A DNA stretch of 5,643 nt from a bacterium (GCA_021839785.1 JAKCAB010000333.1:1-5643); one strand, 5' to 3'; positions 1 to 5,400 are shown, counted from the first letter of the stretch. The notes: generated from the letters alone by a model not told the origin. Made by a program: numbers and translations.

Positions 1-1
1 G

Positions 2-1270
2 CAGTTCTCCGTTACGGCCAGCGGCACCGCCCCGCTCACCTATCAATGGCAACGCAACGGTTCGCCGATCGCGGAATCCGGCCGCTTCTCCGGCACCACG
101 ACGCCGTTGCTGAGCATCGCCGGCGTGAGCGCCGCCGATGCGGCGAGCTACACCGTCGTCGTCCAGAACGCGGCGGGCGCTGCGACCAGCGACGCCGCCA
201 CGCTGACGTTGGAAGCGAAACTCCCGCCGACCATCGGCACGCAGCCGAAGCCGCTCACCATCTCGGAGGGCGGAAGCGCTCAATTCGCCGTGGCTGCCAC
301 CGGCTCGATCCCGCTGGGCTACCAGTGGAAACGCAACGGCACGGCGTTGGTCAATTCGGGCCGTTATTCCGGCGTCAACACCGCCCAGCTTACCGTCACC
401 GGCGCACGGAGCAGCGACGCCGGAGATTACACCGTGACGGTGCAAAACAGTGCCGGCGCCGCGACCAGCGCTGTCGCCACTCTGAAGGTGCTTTCGCCAC
501 CGCTCATCACCCAGCAGCCGGCTTCAGCCAAAGTCGTGGCCGGAGCCTCGGTGACCTTCTCCGTTTCCGCCACGGGCACCGCGCCGCTGGGTTACCAGTG
601 GAAACGCAACGGCACGGCGCTGGTCAATTCGGGCCGTTACTCCGGCGTGACGACCCCGAACTTCACGATCACCGGCGCCCGCTCATCCGATGCTGGCGAC
701 TACACCGTGACCGTGCAAAACAGCGCCGGATCGGTGACCAGCGACGCTGCAACCCTGAGTCCGATCACGGCCCCGGTCATCACCCAGCAGCCGCAGTCCC
801 AGGTCGCGGCGGCGGGTGCCACGGTCCAATTCAGCGTGACGGCCACCGGCACCGCACCGCTGGATTACCAGTGGAAGCGCAATGGCACGGTGCTCACGGA
901 GGACGCGGGCCGGTACTCCGGCACCACCACCGCCCAGCTCACGATCACCGGTGTGGAGAGTGGCGACGCCGGCGATTTCACCGTGACCGTGCAAAATGCG
1001 GCGGGCTCGGCAACCAGCGAAGTGGCCACGCTCAAGCTGGGAAGCGCCGGTGCGCGCACGCTTTTTCAACCGTCGTTGAAGTCCGATGGCACCTTCCACT
1101 TCTTCGTGGCGGGCGACGCGGGCCAGACTTGCGAGATTCAGTATGCGGCCGATCCCGTGGGGCCGTGGACGAAGCTGGCCGACGTGACACTCGGCGCGAA
1201 TCCCACCGAAGTGCAGGATGCGGACACGGCAACACACGAGGTGCGTTTCTACCGCGCCGTGATTCCTTGA
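2..1270 (+). CDS. Ig-like repeat surface/secreted protein, C-terminal part (5' truncated)
   Basis: The frame is open from the window edge, so the amino terminus and any signal peptide are missing; 422 residues are visible. They form four immunoglobulin-like domains of about 91 residues. The core motifs are Y-Q-W-[KQ]-R-N-G around the core tryptophan (codons starting at 41, 320, 593 and 866) and D-A-G-[DS]-[YF]-T-V-x-V-Q-N in the late strand. The usual intradomain disulfide cysteines are absent, as in many bacterial Ig-like domains. The last roughly 75 residues are a different module. It holds a single cysteine (Q-T-C-E-I-Q-Y), a P-W-T-K-L segment and a final F-Y-R-A-V-I-P, resembling carboxy-terminal domains common in verrucomicrobial extracellular proteins. 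There is no sortase, PEP-CTERM or membrane tail. The protein is probably extracellular, with adhesion or carbohydrate-binding roles possible, but no substrate can be named. The gene ends 37 bases before the sirtuin gene on the same strand. Confidence 0.9.
   Translation, partial: QFSVTASGTAPLTYQWQRNGSPIAESGRFSGTTTPLLSIAGVSAADAASYTVVVQNAAGAATSDAATLTLEAKLPPTIGTQPKPLTISEGGSAQFAVAATGSIPLGYQWKRNGTALVNSGRYSGVNTAQLTVTGARSSDAGDYTVTVQNSAGAATSAVATLKVLSPPLITQQPASAKVVAGASVTFSVSATGTAPLGYQWKRNGTALVNSGRYSGVTTPNFTITGARSSDAGDYTVTVQNSAGSVTSDAATLSPITAPVITQQPQSQVAAAGATVQFSVTATGTAPLDYQWKRNGTVLTEDAGRYSGTTTAQLTITGVESGDAGDFTVTVQNAAGSATSEVATLKLGSAGARTLFQPSLKSDGTFHFFVAGDAGQTCEIQYAADPVGPWTKLADVTLGANPTEVQDADTATHEVRFYRAVIP
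224..1039 (+). repeat. Three consecutive 273-bp Ig-domain coding repeats
   Basis: Domains two to four begin at Pro-Pro/Ala-Pro followed by I-x-T-Q-x-P. The first two spacings are exactly 273 bases (91 codons), measured both from the Q-P codons (245, 518, 791) and from the Y-Q-W codons (320, 593, 866). The partial first domain is spaced 279 bases from the second. The second and third copies are the most alike: bases 320-376 and 593-649 differ at only 3 of 57 positions. The fourth copy has one extra residue after the Y-Q-W-K-R-N-G motif (T-E-D-A-G-R in place of V-N-S-G-R). The array arose by internal duplication of a domain-sized unit. Confidence 0.9.
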
Positions 1271-1307
1271 CGCCGCCGAGGCCTGCCCTTGGCCGACCTT
1301 CGCCAGC

Positions 1308-2057
1308 GTGGACAACATGCGCTCAGCCGCCGGGCTTCTGAAAGGATCCCGGCGGCTGTTGGTTTTTACCGGCGCCGGCGTGTCCGCCGAAAGCGGCGTT
1401 CCGACTTTCCGACAGGCACTGACCGGGCTGTGGGCGCGCTTCCGCCCGGAACAACTGGCCACCCCGGCGGCGTTTGAAGCGAATCCCCGCTTGGTATGGG
1501 AGTGGTATGCCTGGCGCCAACAAGTCGTGGCGCGAGCGCAGCCAAACCCGGCACACTTCGCGATCGCGGCGCTGGCCGGACCCATTCCAGACCTGACGCT
1601 GGTCACCCAAAACGTGGACGGCCTTCACCAACGCGCGGGCAGCCAGCACGTGTTGGAACTTCACGGCAATCTGTTTCGGGTGCGCTGTTCGAGGGAAAAC
1701 GTCGTCGTGCCGGTCTGGGAGCATCGCGACGAAGCCACCCCGCTCTGCCCGGGGTGCGGCGGCCGGCTCCGACCGGACGTGGTCTGGTTCGGTGAAGCCC
1801 TCCCAGCCGCGGAGTTCGAGGCGGCTCAACTGGCCGCCGGCCATTGCGATCTCTGCCTGACGGTCGGCACTTCGGCCGTCGTTTATCCCGCCGCGGCAAT
1901 TCCGGAGATGGTTTTGGAGCGCGGGGTGCCGCTGATCGAAGTCAATCCGGAGCCAACCTCGCTCACGTCACGCGCGACCGTAAGCTTGCGCGGACCAGCC
2001 GGGAAAATCCTGCCCGTGCTGCTCGCGTTGACCTGGCCGGACAAGCCAGGCGACTGA
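1308..2057 (+). CDS. cobB: Sir2-family NAD-dependent protein deacylase (class III, CobB/SIRT5-like)
   Basis: This 249-residue cytoplasmic enzyme is predicted to remove acyl groups from lysine using NAD, releasing nicotinamide and O-acyl-ADP-ribose. The NAD-binding G-A-G-V-S-A-E-S-G motif is at residues 22-30, followed by P-T-F-R. T-Q-N-V-D-G-L-H is at 100-107, the catalytic histidine is H119 in E-L-H-G, and G-T-S is at 187-189 and V-N-P-E-P-T at 212-217. Y67 and R70 (Y-A-W-R) match the Tyr-x-x-Arg pair that in CobB and SIRT5 binds succinyl or malonyl groups, so desuccinylase/demalonylase activity is plausible. The zinc site is unusual: C127, C147 and C150 are present, but the position expected for the second cysteine is E130. 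The start is GTG at 1308; ATG at 1317 is equally possible, and neither has a clear ribosome binding site. A strong hairpin lies in the first codons. The gene converges on the Nudix gene. Confidence 0.94.
   Translation: MDNMRSAAGLLKGSRRLLVFTGAGVSAESGVPTFRQALTGLWARFRPEQLATPAAFEANPRLVWEWYAWRQQVVARAQPNPAHFAIAALAGPIPDLTLVTQNVDGLHQRAGSQHVLELHGNLFRVRCSRENVVVPVWEHRDEATPLCPGCGGRLRPDVVWFGEALPAAEFEAAQLAAGHCDLCLTVGTSAVVYPAAAIPEMVLERGVPLIEVNPEPTSLTSRATVSLRGPAGKILPVLLALTWPDKPGD
1324..1367 (+). terminator. Terminator-like hairpin with T tract inside the start of the sirtuin gene
   Basis: Bases 1324-1334 (CAGCCGCCGGG) and 1348-1358 (CCCGGCGGCTG) are perfect reverse complements, giving an 11-bp GC-rich stem with a 13-base loop. 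The stem is followed at once by TTGGTTTTT (1359-1367), seven T in nine bases. This is the form of a Rho-independent terminator. It starts 53 bases after the stop codon of the Ig-repeat gene, where a terminator for that gene would be expected, but it covers codons 6 to 20 of the sirtuin. The loop contains GAAAGGA (1340-1346), which resembles a ribosome binding site. It could terminate, attenuate or control translation, or be a chance result of GC-rich coding. The structure is certain at the level of base complementarity; its function is inferred. Confidence 0.5.
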
Positions 2058-2063
2058 TCGGTG

Positions 2064-2086
2064 TGAACGCCAAACCCGGCGGTTCA
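2064..2086. terminator. Hairpin between convergent sirtuin and Nudix stops
   Basis: TGAACGCC (2064-2071) and GGC-G-GTTCA (2078-2086) pair through 8 base pairs with one bulged G, leaving the loop AAACCC. It fills most of the 34-base gap between the two stop codons, the usual place for a shared bidirectional terminator. Neither side has a T run, so intrinsic termination would be weak. It may instead act as a 3'-end stabiliser or have no function. Confidence 0.35.
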
Positions 2087-2091
2087 TGGCC

Positions 2092-2643
2092 TCACCGGAG
2101 GCCGCGAAGCCAGAGCTCGTAATCGTAGATCGCCGCCACGACCAGCGAGTGGCGGATCGTGCCGTTGGCGACGAGGGCCGCCGCCTGCGGGGCGGAGACC
2201 AACCGCGTGGCCACGTCCTCGGCGTGGTCCAATTCGAGGTCGCAGGAGCGGCGGCAATTCTCCACCAGGACGGTATGGCAAGTGTTACTGAGGATGGCCG
2301 GGTTCGGTCGCACGCTGCCGATGACGCGCGCGTTATCGCCCGCGAAGCCGGTTTCTTCCCGGAGTTCGCGCAGGCCGGCTTCGACCGGCGACGCATCCTG
2401 CGAATCCATCACCCCGCCGGGAATCTCGAGATCGACACTCTCGGTGCCGTGGCGGAACTGCTCGACCATCACCATCTGCCCGTCGGCGGTGATGGCGATC
2501 ACGTTCACCCAATCCGGTGCGTCCAGCACGAAAAAATCATGCTTCCCGCCGGTGCGCGGCGAACGCCGCACGACTCGCCGGACGGAAAAAACGCGGTAGT
2601 CTGCCAGGCGTTCGGTGGAAATCACAGGCCACGGTGCAATCAC
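2092..2643 (-). CDS. Nudix hydrolase, ADP-ribose pyrophosphatase-like
   Basis: This 183-residue protein has the NudF/ADP-ribose pyrophosphatase architecture. An amino-terminal strand region (residues 1-40) leads into D-A-P-D-W-V-N-V-I-A (41-50), then E-Q-F-R-H-G (61-66) and E-I-P-G-G (73-77), and the Nudix helix R-E-L-R-E-E-T-G-F (92-100). The metal-binding glutamates E93, E96 and E97 are present. The loop before the helix is one residue longer than the standard G-x5-E-x7-REUXEEXGU spacing, and the glutamate there is D83. The likely reaction is hydrolysis of ADP-ribose or another nucleoside diphosphate derivative to AMP plus a phosphorylated partner; the exact substrate cannot be read from sequence. 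The start is GTG at 2643-2641, chosen because the family-like sequence begins just after it; no clear ribosome binding site precedes it. It faces the sirtuin gene tail to tail. Confidence 0.92.
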   Translation of the reverse strand: MIAPWPVISTERLADYRVFSVRRVVRRSPRTGGKHDFFVLDAPDWVNVIAITADGQMVMVEQFRHGTESVDLEIPGGVMDSQDASPVEAGLRELREETGFAGDNARVIGSVRPNPAILSNTCHTVLVENCRRSCDLELDHAEDVATRLVSAPQAAALVANGTIRHSLVVAAIYDYELWLRGLR

Positions 2644-2669
2644 GCGTCGAGCTTGGCGGGCGCCGCCCT

Positions 2670-2702
2670 ACTTGGCAATTCGTGCTTGCGCGCAAACCAA
2701 GT
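2670..2702. promoter_or_regulatory. Nested inverted repeats upstream of the Nudix gene
   Basis: ACTTGG (2670-2675) and CCAAGT (2697-2702) are reverse complements with a 21-base spacer. Inside the spacer is the perfect 10-base palindrome TTGCGCGCAA (2686-2695). The element lies 27 to 59 bases upstream of the Nudix GTG, in the only stretch that can hold its promoter. It could be an operator. I see no convincing -35/-10 pair here, so this is a weak suggestion. Confidence 0.25.
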
Positions 2703-2733
2703 CAGCCGGGAGCACAAAATCGCTCCGCTCCTC

Positions 2734-2761
2734 AAAAAGCGGCCTGACGGATCAATCAGGC
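2734..2761 (-). terminator. Rho-independent terminator after the large pseudopilin
   Basis: Read on the - strand, GCCTGA pairs with TCAGGC (2756-2761 with 2742-2747) around an 8-base loop. Three bases later comes TTTTT (2738-2734). The hairpin begins 9 bases past the TAA stop at 2771-2773. The stem is short (6 bp) but GC-rich, and it has the T run expected of an intrinsic terminator. It would separate the pseudopilin transcript from the Nudix gene downstream. Confidence 0.6.
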
Positions 2762-2770
2762 GCGCGCCGA

Positions 2771-3580
2771 TTACCTCCGCATGCTCGCCCGCTGGTTGAT
2801 CCAAGACGTGTCGCGTGGCGCCTTGCGAACTCCAGTCACGCCGGGGACGACCGTTTCGGCATCCATCCACTTCCTGATCTCGGCGTGGCCATCGGCAAAG
2901 GAGAGTCCGCTGGCGCCGCCATGGTAAACGGCCGGAAGGTTGCCCCACTCCGGCGGGCGATCGACCAGGACCAGAAAATAGCCGTCGTCCACGCTTTCCT
3001 CGCGTTCGTCGATGAACACGAACTGTGTGGAGGGGGCCTGGATTTCCGACATTTTCCGGTAGGTCCACCATTGTTTGTCGATGAGCGCCGTGTGCCAGCT
3101 ATTGCCGTTCATGCAGCCGTTCATCGAGATGCTGCGCGTGCGGGGATGCTTCTTCCCATTGATGGTCACCAGGAATTTGTCCGCCGGACATTTGTAGATG
3201 CCGAGGGATTGGTTGTACGGGTAAAGCTTGCCGTGCGGCGGCATCAGCAGCGTGACGTTCGTGCAGTCGCGGAGGTTCACCGGCCCGGCGGTGGTCGAAA
3301 TCCAGCCGCCCACCCAGCCATCCGCCGTCCCGTCGCCATTGGGCACGAGCCGGTCTTGAAAATCGTCGGCGTACATCATCCAGGCCAGCGAAAGCTGCTT
3401 GCCGTTGTTGATGCAGCCCACGGCCTGGGCCTTGCTTTTGGCGCGGGCAAGCGCGGGCAACAACATGCCGGCCAGGATGGCGATGATCGCGATCACCACC
3501 AAAAGCTCAATCAGGGTAAAGCCTCGCGCTCGCGGACTTTCGGGCAGGACAAGGCAACAACGGTTTTGACTCGCATTCAT
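2771..3580 (-). CDS. H-x9-DG type prepilin-like protein (type II secretion/pseudopilin family)
   Basis: This is a 269-residue protein with a class III prepilin leader. A 20-residue basic leader ends R-A-R-G, followed by F-T-L-I-E-L-L-V-V, so prepilin peptidase should cut after G20 and leave F21 as the methylated residue, with E25 as the conserved Glu5. A hydrophobic helix covers about residues 21-42 ([15 protein letters not shown]). The globular part has C-I-N-N-G-K-Q-L (56-63), C-P-A-D-K (131-135) and, near the end, H220 followed nine residues later by D230-G231, the H-x9-DG motif. This family is greatly expanded in Verrucomicrobiota and Planctomycetota. It is probably an inner-membrane or periplasmic filament subunit, with its precise role unknown. 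The start is ATG 3580; a GTG at 3664 in frame would put 28 extra residues before the leader and is less likely. No clear ribosome binding site is seen. Confidence 0.92.
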   Translation of the reverse strand: MNASQNRCCLVLPESPRARGFTLIELLVVIAIIAILAGMLLPALARAKSKAQAVGCINNGKQLSLAWMMYADDFQDRLVPNGDGTADGWVGGWISTTAGPVNLRDCTNVTLLMPPHGKLYPYNQSLGIYKCPADKFLVTINGKKHPRTRSISMNGCMNGNSWHTALIDKQWWTYRKMSEIQAPSTQFVFIDEREESVDDGYFLVLVDRPPEWGNLPAVYHGGASGLSFADGHAEIRKWMDAETVVPGVTGVRKAPRDTSWINQRASMRR

Positions 3581-3600
3581 GGCTGATTCGATGCAGCCAT
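3579..3600 (-). other. 7-bp inverted repeat and 7-codon upstream ORF at the pseudopilin start
   Basis: ATGGCTG (3579-3585) and CAGCCAT (3594-3600) are exact reverse complements with an 8-base loop. On the - strand the second arm of the hairpin includes the first two bases of the start ATG (3580-3578). The first arm begins with another ATG (3600-3598) that opens a seven-codon frame (M-A-A-S-N-Q-P) whose TGA stop overlaps the gene's ATG as ATGA. A folded mRNA would hide the start, and translation of the mini-frame would open it. This could be a small translational coupling device or chance. Confidence 0.3.
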
Positions 3601-3753
3601 TTACGGCCAACCGGCCGGGCTTGTCCAGCGCGGCTATCTGGAAATAGTCCAGTCTTGGAAACACCGCGAGGCTACCAAGCTACGGTTGCGCCAGGCCCGA
3701 ACAAACTCGAATGCGGAGCCAAGCTGCGCCATCACCCCCCAAACCGGAAATCC

Positions 3754-3791
3754 GCGCCGGCGCACGGCTGACTGTCCCGCCGCGCCGGCGC
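3754..3791. repeat. Two identical GCGCCGGCGC palindromes forming a 10-bp hairpin
   Basis: GCGCCGGCGC occurs at 3754-3763 and again at 3782-3791. Each copy is its own reverse complement, so the two can also pair with each other as a 10-bp all-GC stem with an 18-base loop. The element starts 8 bases past the TAA stop (3800-3802) of the short pseudopilin on the - strand. It may act as a 3'-end or termination structure, though no T run follows. It lies in the 219-base gap 3581-3799, in which I see no gene. Confidence 0.45.
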
Positions 3792-3799
3792 CAAACACC

Positions 3800-4150
3800 T
3801 TAAAGCGTGTGCCCCGCCGCGGAGCCCAAACTGCACGTCGGCGGCGTGCCCACGGTGTTGTAAGTGTACGTGCCACCGCCGGGGCATTCGGGCGCCTGGC
3901 CGTTCTTGAGGTAGGAATTGACCGCCGTTTCATCCACCGCGTCGCCGTTGGCTTTCCGGTTTTCGGCGGCCCAAGCCTCCTTGGCGCTGTCGATTGCCTT
4001 GAGGTTCATGATGCAGGCCTGGCGTTGGGCGTTGGTGCGCATCTTGGCGAAATTCGGAATCGCGATCGCGGCGAGCAGGCCGATGATGGCCACCACGATC
4101 ATGATTTCAATCAGGGTAAAGCCGGAGCTTGGACCTGCCTTCATCCGCAT
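3800..4150 (-). CDS. Short type IV pilin-like pseudopilin
   Basis: The protein has 116 residues, with a 10-residue leader (M-R-M-K-A-G-P-S-S-G) followed by F-T-L-I-E-I-M-I-V-V. Prepilin peptidase should cut after G10, leaving F11; E15 is the conserved Glu5. The hydrophobic helix spans about residues 11-32 and ends in A-I-P-N-F. The soluble part has an amphipathic stretch with A-C-I-M-N-L-K-A-I-D (C46) and two late cysteines, C89 in E-C-P-G-G-G and C106 in P-T-C-S, that could form a disulfide before a G-H-T-L end. This compact form is a recurring pseudopilin type in Verrucomicrobiota. Start 4150 is preferred because GGAAAGG lies 6 bases upstream; ATG 4171 would add seven residues and ATG 4144 would remove two. 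A longer in-frame ATG at 4246 lies inside the predicted promoter. It is followed 219 bases later by the H-x9-DG pseudopilin. Confidence 0.92.
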   Translation of the reverse strand: MRMKAGPSSGFTLIEIMIVVAIIGLLAAIAIPNFAKMRTNAQRQACIMNLKAIDSAKEAWAAENRKANGDAVDETAVNSYLKNGQAPECPGGGTYTYNTVGTPPTCSLGSAAGHTL

Positions 4151-4156
4151 ATGCTG

Positions 4157-4163
4157 CCTTTCC
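4157..4163 (-). promoter_or_regulatory. Ribosome binding site for the short pseudopilin
   Basis: On the - strand GGAAAGG is followed by 6 bases and then ATG at 4150-4148. It is the best Shine-Dalgarno match in front of any gene in this window, and it decides the start in favour of the shorter leader. Confidence 0.65.
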
Positions 4164-4228
4164 GTTTTCATTTCTCGGTTCACCGATCGGGCGCTCGCGT
4201 GACTGCGCCGCCACAAGGTCTTGACCGA

Positions 4229-4256
4229 CTTAAAGCCGGCGCGCATCGCTTGTCAA
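4229..4256 (-). promoter_or_regulatory. Sigma70-type promoter for the short pseudopilin
   Basis: On the - strand a perfect -35 hexamer TTGACA (4256-4251) is followed after 16 bases by TTTAAG (4234-4229, four of six matches to TATAAT), or after 17 bases by TTAAGT (three of six). Transcription would begin near 4222, giving a leader of about 70 bases before the ATG at 4150. The near-palindrome GGTCAAGACC (4226-4217) sits at the predicted start point and could be an operator or part of the initiation region. Confidence 0.55.
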
Positions 4257-4356
4257 CGCCACCGCCCGATTATCGCGAGCCTTCTGCGAAAACACCGGGA
4301 ATGGCCGCGAGTTGCGCTCGACTTTTGCCAACGCCTGCACTGAAGCGCGGCGGGCG

Positions 4357-5370
4357 TCAGACCCCGGCCAGGATCGCTTCTGCCGCGGCGCGAACGCTGC
4401 GGGCCAATTCCGGCGGCCGGACCACTTTCGCGTCGCCGCCCCACCCCAGCACCCAGCGTTCGATCTCCCCCAAGCTGGACAGCTTGAGGCGTAATTCCAC
4501 GCCACCGTCGCGGCGTTCCACCAACACCTGTGAAGGATGCCAACGCTTTTCGCGGATGTAGTCCGCGACGCGGGGCGAGAACCGAATCGCCACCTCGAAC
4601 CTCCCCTCGCCCGAATGGACACCAAAGCTCCCGCGCAAACGCTCGTCCATGCTGAAACCCGCCGCCCGCCGGAAGGTTTTACCGGTCGGCCGCAACGACT
4701 GGATGCGCGCGGGCACGAACGTCCGCACGTCCTGGCGCAGGTGATCGAAGGCGAACAGGTACCACTCGCCGTTGATATTGGCCAGGTGGTACGGGTCCAC
4801 GATGCGCGGCTCCGGGGCGGCGCGGCCCGGCTTGCGATAGGCGATTTCCAACTGTTGGCGCTTGGCGGTGGCGCGGGCCAGTCCGTCGAAGATTTCAAGA
4901 TTCAACAGCGTCTCGGCGCTCGTGCGGAACGAAACGGTTTGATCCCAATCCGCCAGGTGCAGCGAGACGGTTTCGGGCAACGCGGCGGCCAACTTCTTGA
5001 GCGCGCTCAGCAAAGGCTGCTCGAAATTGGTGCCGCGGTATTGCTGCACCGCCTTTTCGGCCACGACCAGCGCGAACAGCTCGCCTTCGGTGATCTGCAG
5101 GCTCGGAAAGGCGCTGACCTCCTGGGTGTAACGGTAGCCCCAGCGCTGCTGGTCATAGGCGATCGGCAAGCCCATCCGATCGCGCATGAAATCGATGTCC
5201 CGTTGAATGGACTTGGGGCTGACCTCCAGTTCCCGCGCGAGACGGGAGGCGTTTGGGTACCGGCCCGCGCGGATGGCCTCGTGGATTTGCAACATCCGCT
5301 GCAACGGCGGTCGCGCGCGCGGATAATCCGCGCCTCCGGCGGAACGGCACTGGCGGGCAGAGGCACGCAT
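4357..5370 (-). CDS. WYL-domain transcriptional regulator (YafY/DeoR-like)
   Basis: This is a 337-residue cytoplasmic DNA-binding protein. Residues about 24-72 form a winged helix (L-A-R-E-L-E-V-S-P-K-S-I-Q-R-D-I recognition region, then M-G-L-P-I and the wing R-W-G-Y-R-Y). A linker region with Q-I-T-E-G-E-L-F-A-L (92-101) follows. The WYL domain spans about 165-250, with the eponymous W203-Y204-L205 in G-E-W-Y-L-F-A-F-D-H and the upstream V-D-P-Y-H-L. The carboxy-terminal WCX extension lies about 255-335 (R-V-A-D-Y-I-R-E-K-R-W-H-P-S). All parts appear complete. WYL domains are thought to sense small ligands or nucleic acid and to switch the regulator's activity; the target is unknown. ATG 5370 lacks a ribosome binding site; M26 (5295) would still keep the whole winged helix, so the first 25 residues may not be translated. 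It starts 30 bases after rho. Confidence 0.94.
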   Translation of the reverse strand: MRASARQCRSAGGADYPRARPPLQRMLQIHEAIRAGRYPNASRLARELEVSPKSIQRDIDFMRDRMGLPIAYDQQRWGYRYTQEVSAFPSLQITEGELFALVVAEKAVQQYRGTNFEQPLLSALKKLAAALPETVSLHLADWDQTVSFRTSAETLLNLEIFDGLARATAKRQQLEIAYRKPGRAAPEPRIVDPYHLANINGEWYLFAFDHLRQDVRTFVPARIQSLRPTGKTFRRAAGFSMDERLRGSFGVHSGEGRFEVAIRFSPRVADYIREKRWHPSQVLVERRDGGVELRLKLSSLGEIERWVLGWGGDAKVVRPPELARSVRAAAEAILAGV

Positions 5371-5400
5371 GGCGTTCGCGCGCCGGGGCCGAAGCGCCGG

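Noticed and set aside
46..1341. Long open frame on the + strand overlapping the Ig-repeat gene
   Set aside because: Its translation is arginine- and histidine-rich with no domain pattern, and it is a frame shadow of the clear Ig-like repeats caused by high GC and repeated units.
683..1606. Long - strand open frame spanning the end of the Ig gene and the start of the sirtuin
   Set aside because: It is antisense to two well-supported genes, crosses their boundary, and has low-complexity composition with no recognisable motif.
2556..2569. GCGGCG-AA-CGCCGC inverted repeat inside the Nudix gene
   Set aside because: The 6-bp stem with a two-base loop in GC-rich arginine codons is expected by chance and is not near a gene boundary signal.
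1308..2643. Sirtuin plus Nudix as an anti-phage NAD-depletion system
   Set aside because: The sirtuin is a compact CobB-type deacylase with no extra sensor or effector domain, the neighbours are housekeeping-like, and there is no operon structure.
2086..3586. Two overlapping + strand open frames opposite the Nudix and large pseudopilin genes
   Set aside because: Both are antisense to genes with clear catalytic or prepilin motifs; their sequences mirror the coding strand and show no family signature.
3581..3664. GTG-initiated upstream extension of the large pseudopilin (28 extra residues)
   Set aside because: It would put a 48-residue leader before the cleavage glycine, while ATG 3580 gives a normal 20-residue basic leader.
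3654..3679. CTTGG...CCAAG pair upstream of the large pseudopilin, similar to the arms upstream of the Nudix gene
   Set aside because: The arms are only five bases, the spacers differ (16 versus 21), and there is no shared inner sequence.
4151..4246. ATG-initiated upstream extension of the short pseudopilin (32 extra residues)
   Set aside because: The start would lie within the predicted promoter spacer, and a good ribosome binding site serves the ATG at 4150.
3686..4561. A + strand open frame opposite the short pseudopilin and the end of the WYL gene
   Set aside because: It crosses a promoter, a ribosome binding site and two genes on the other strand, with no motif of its own.
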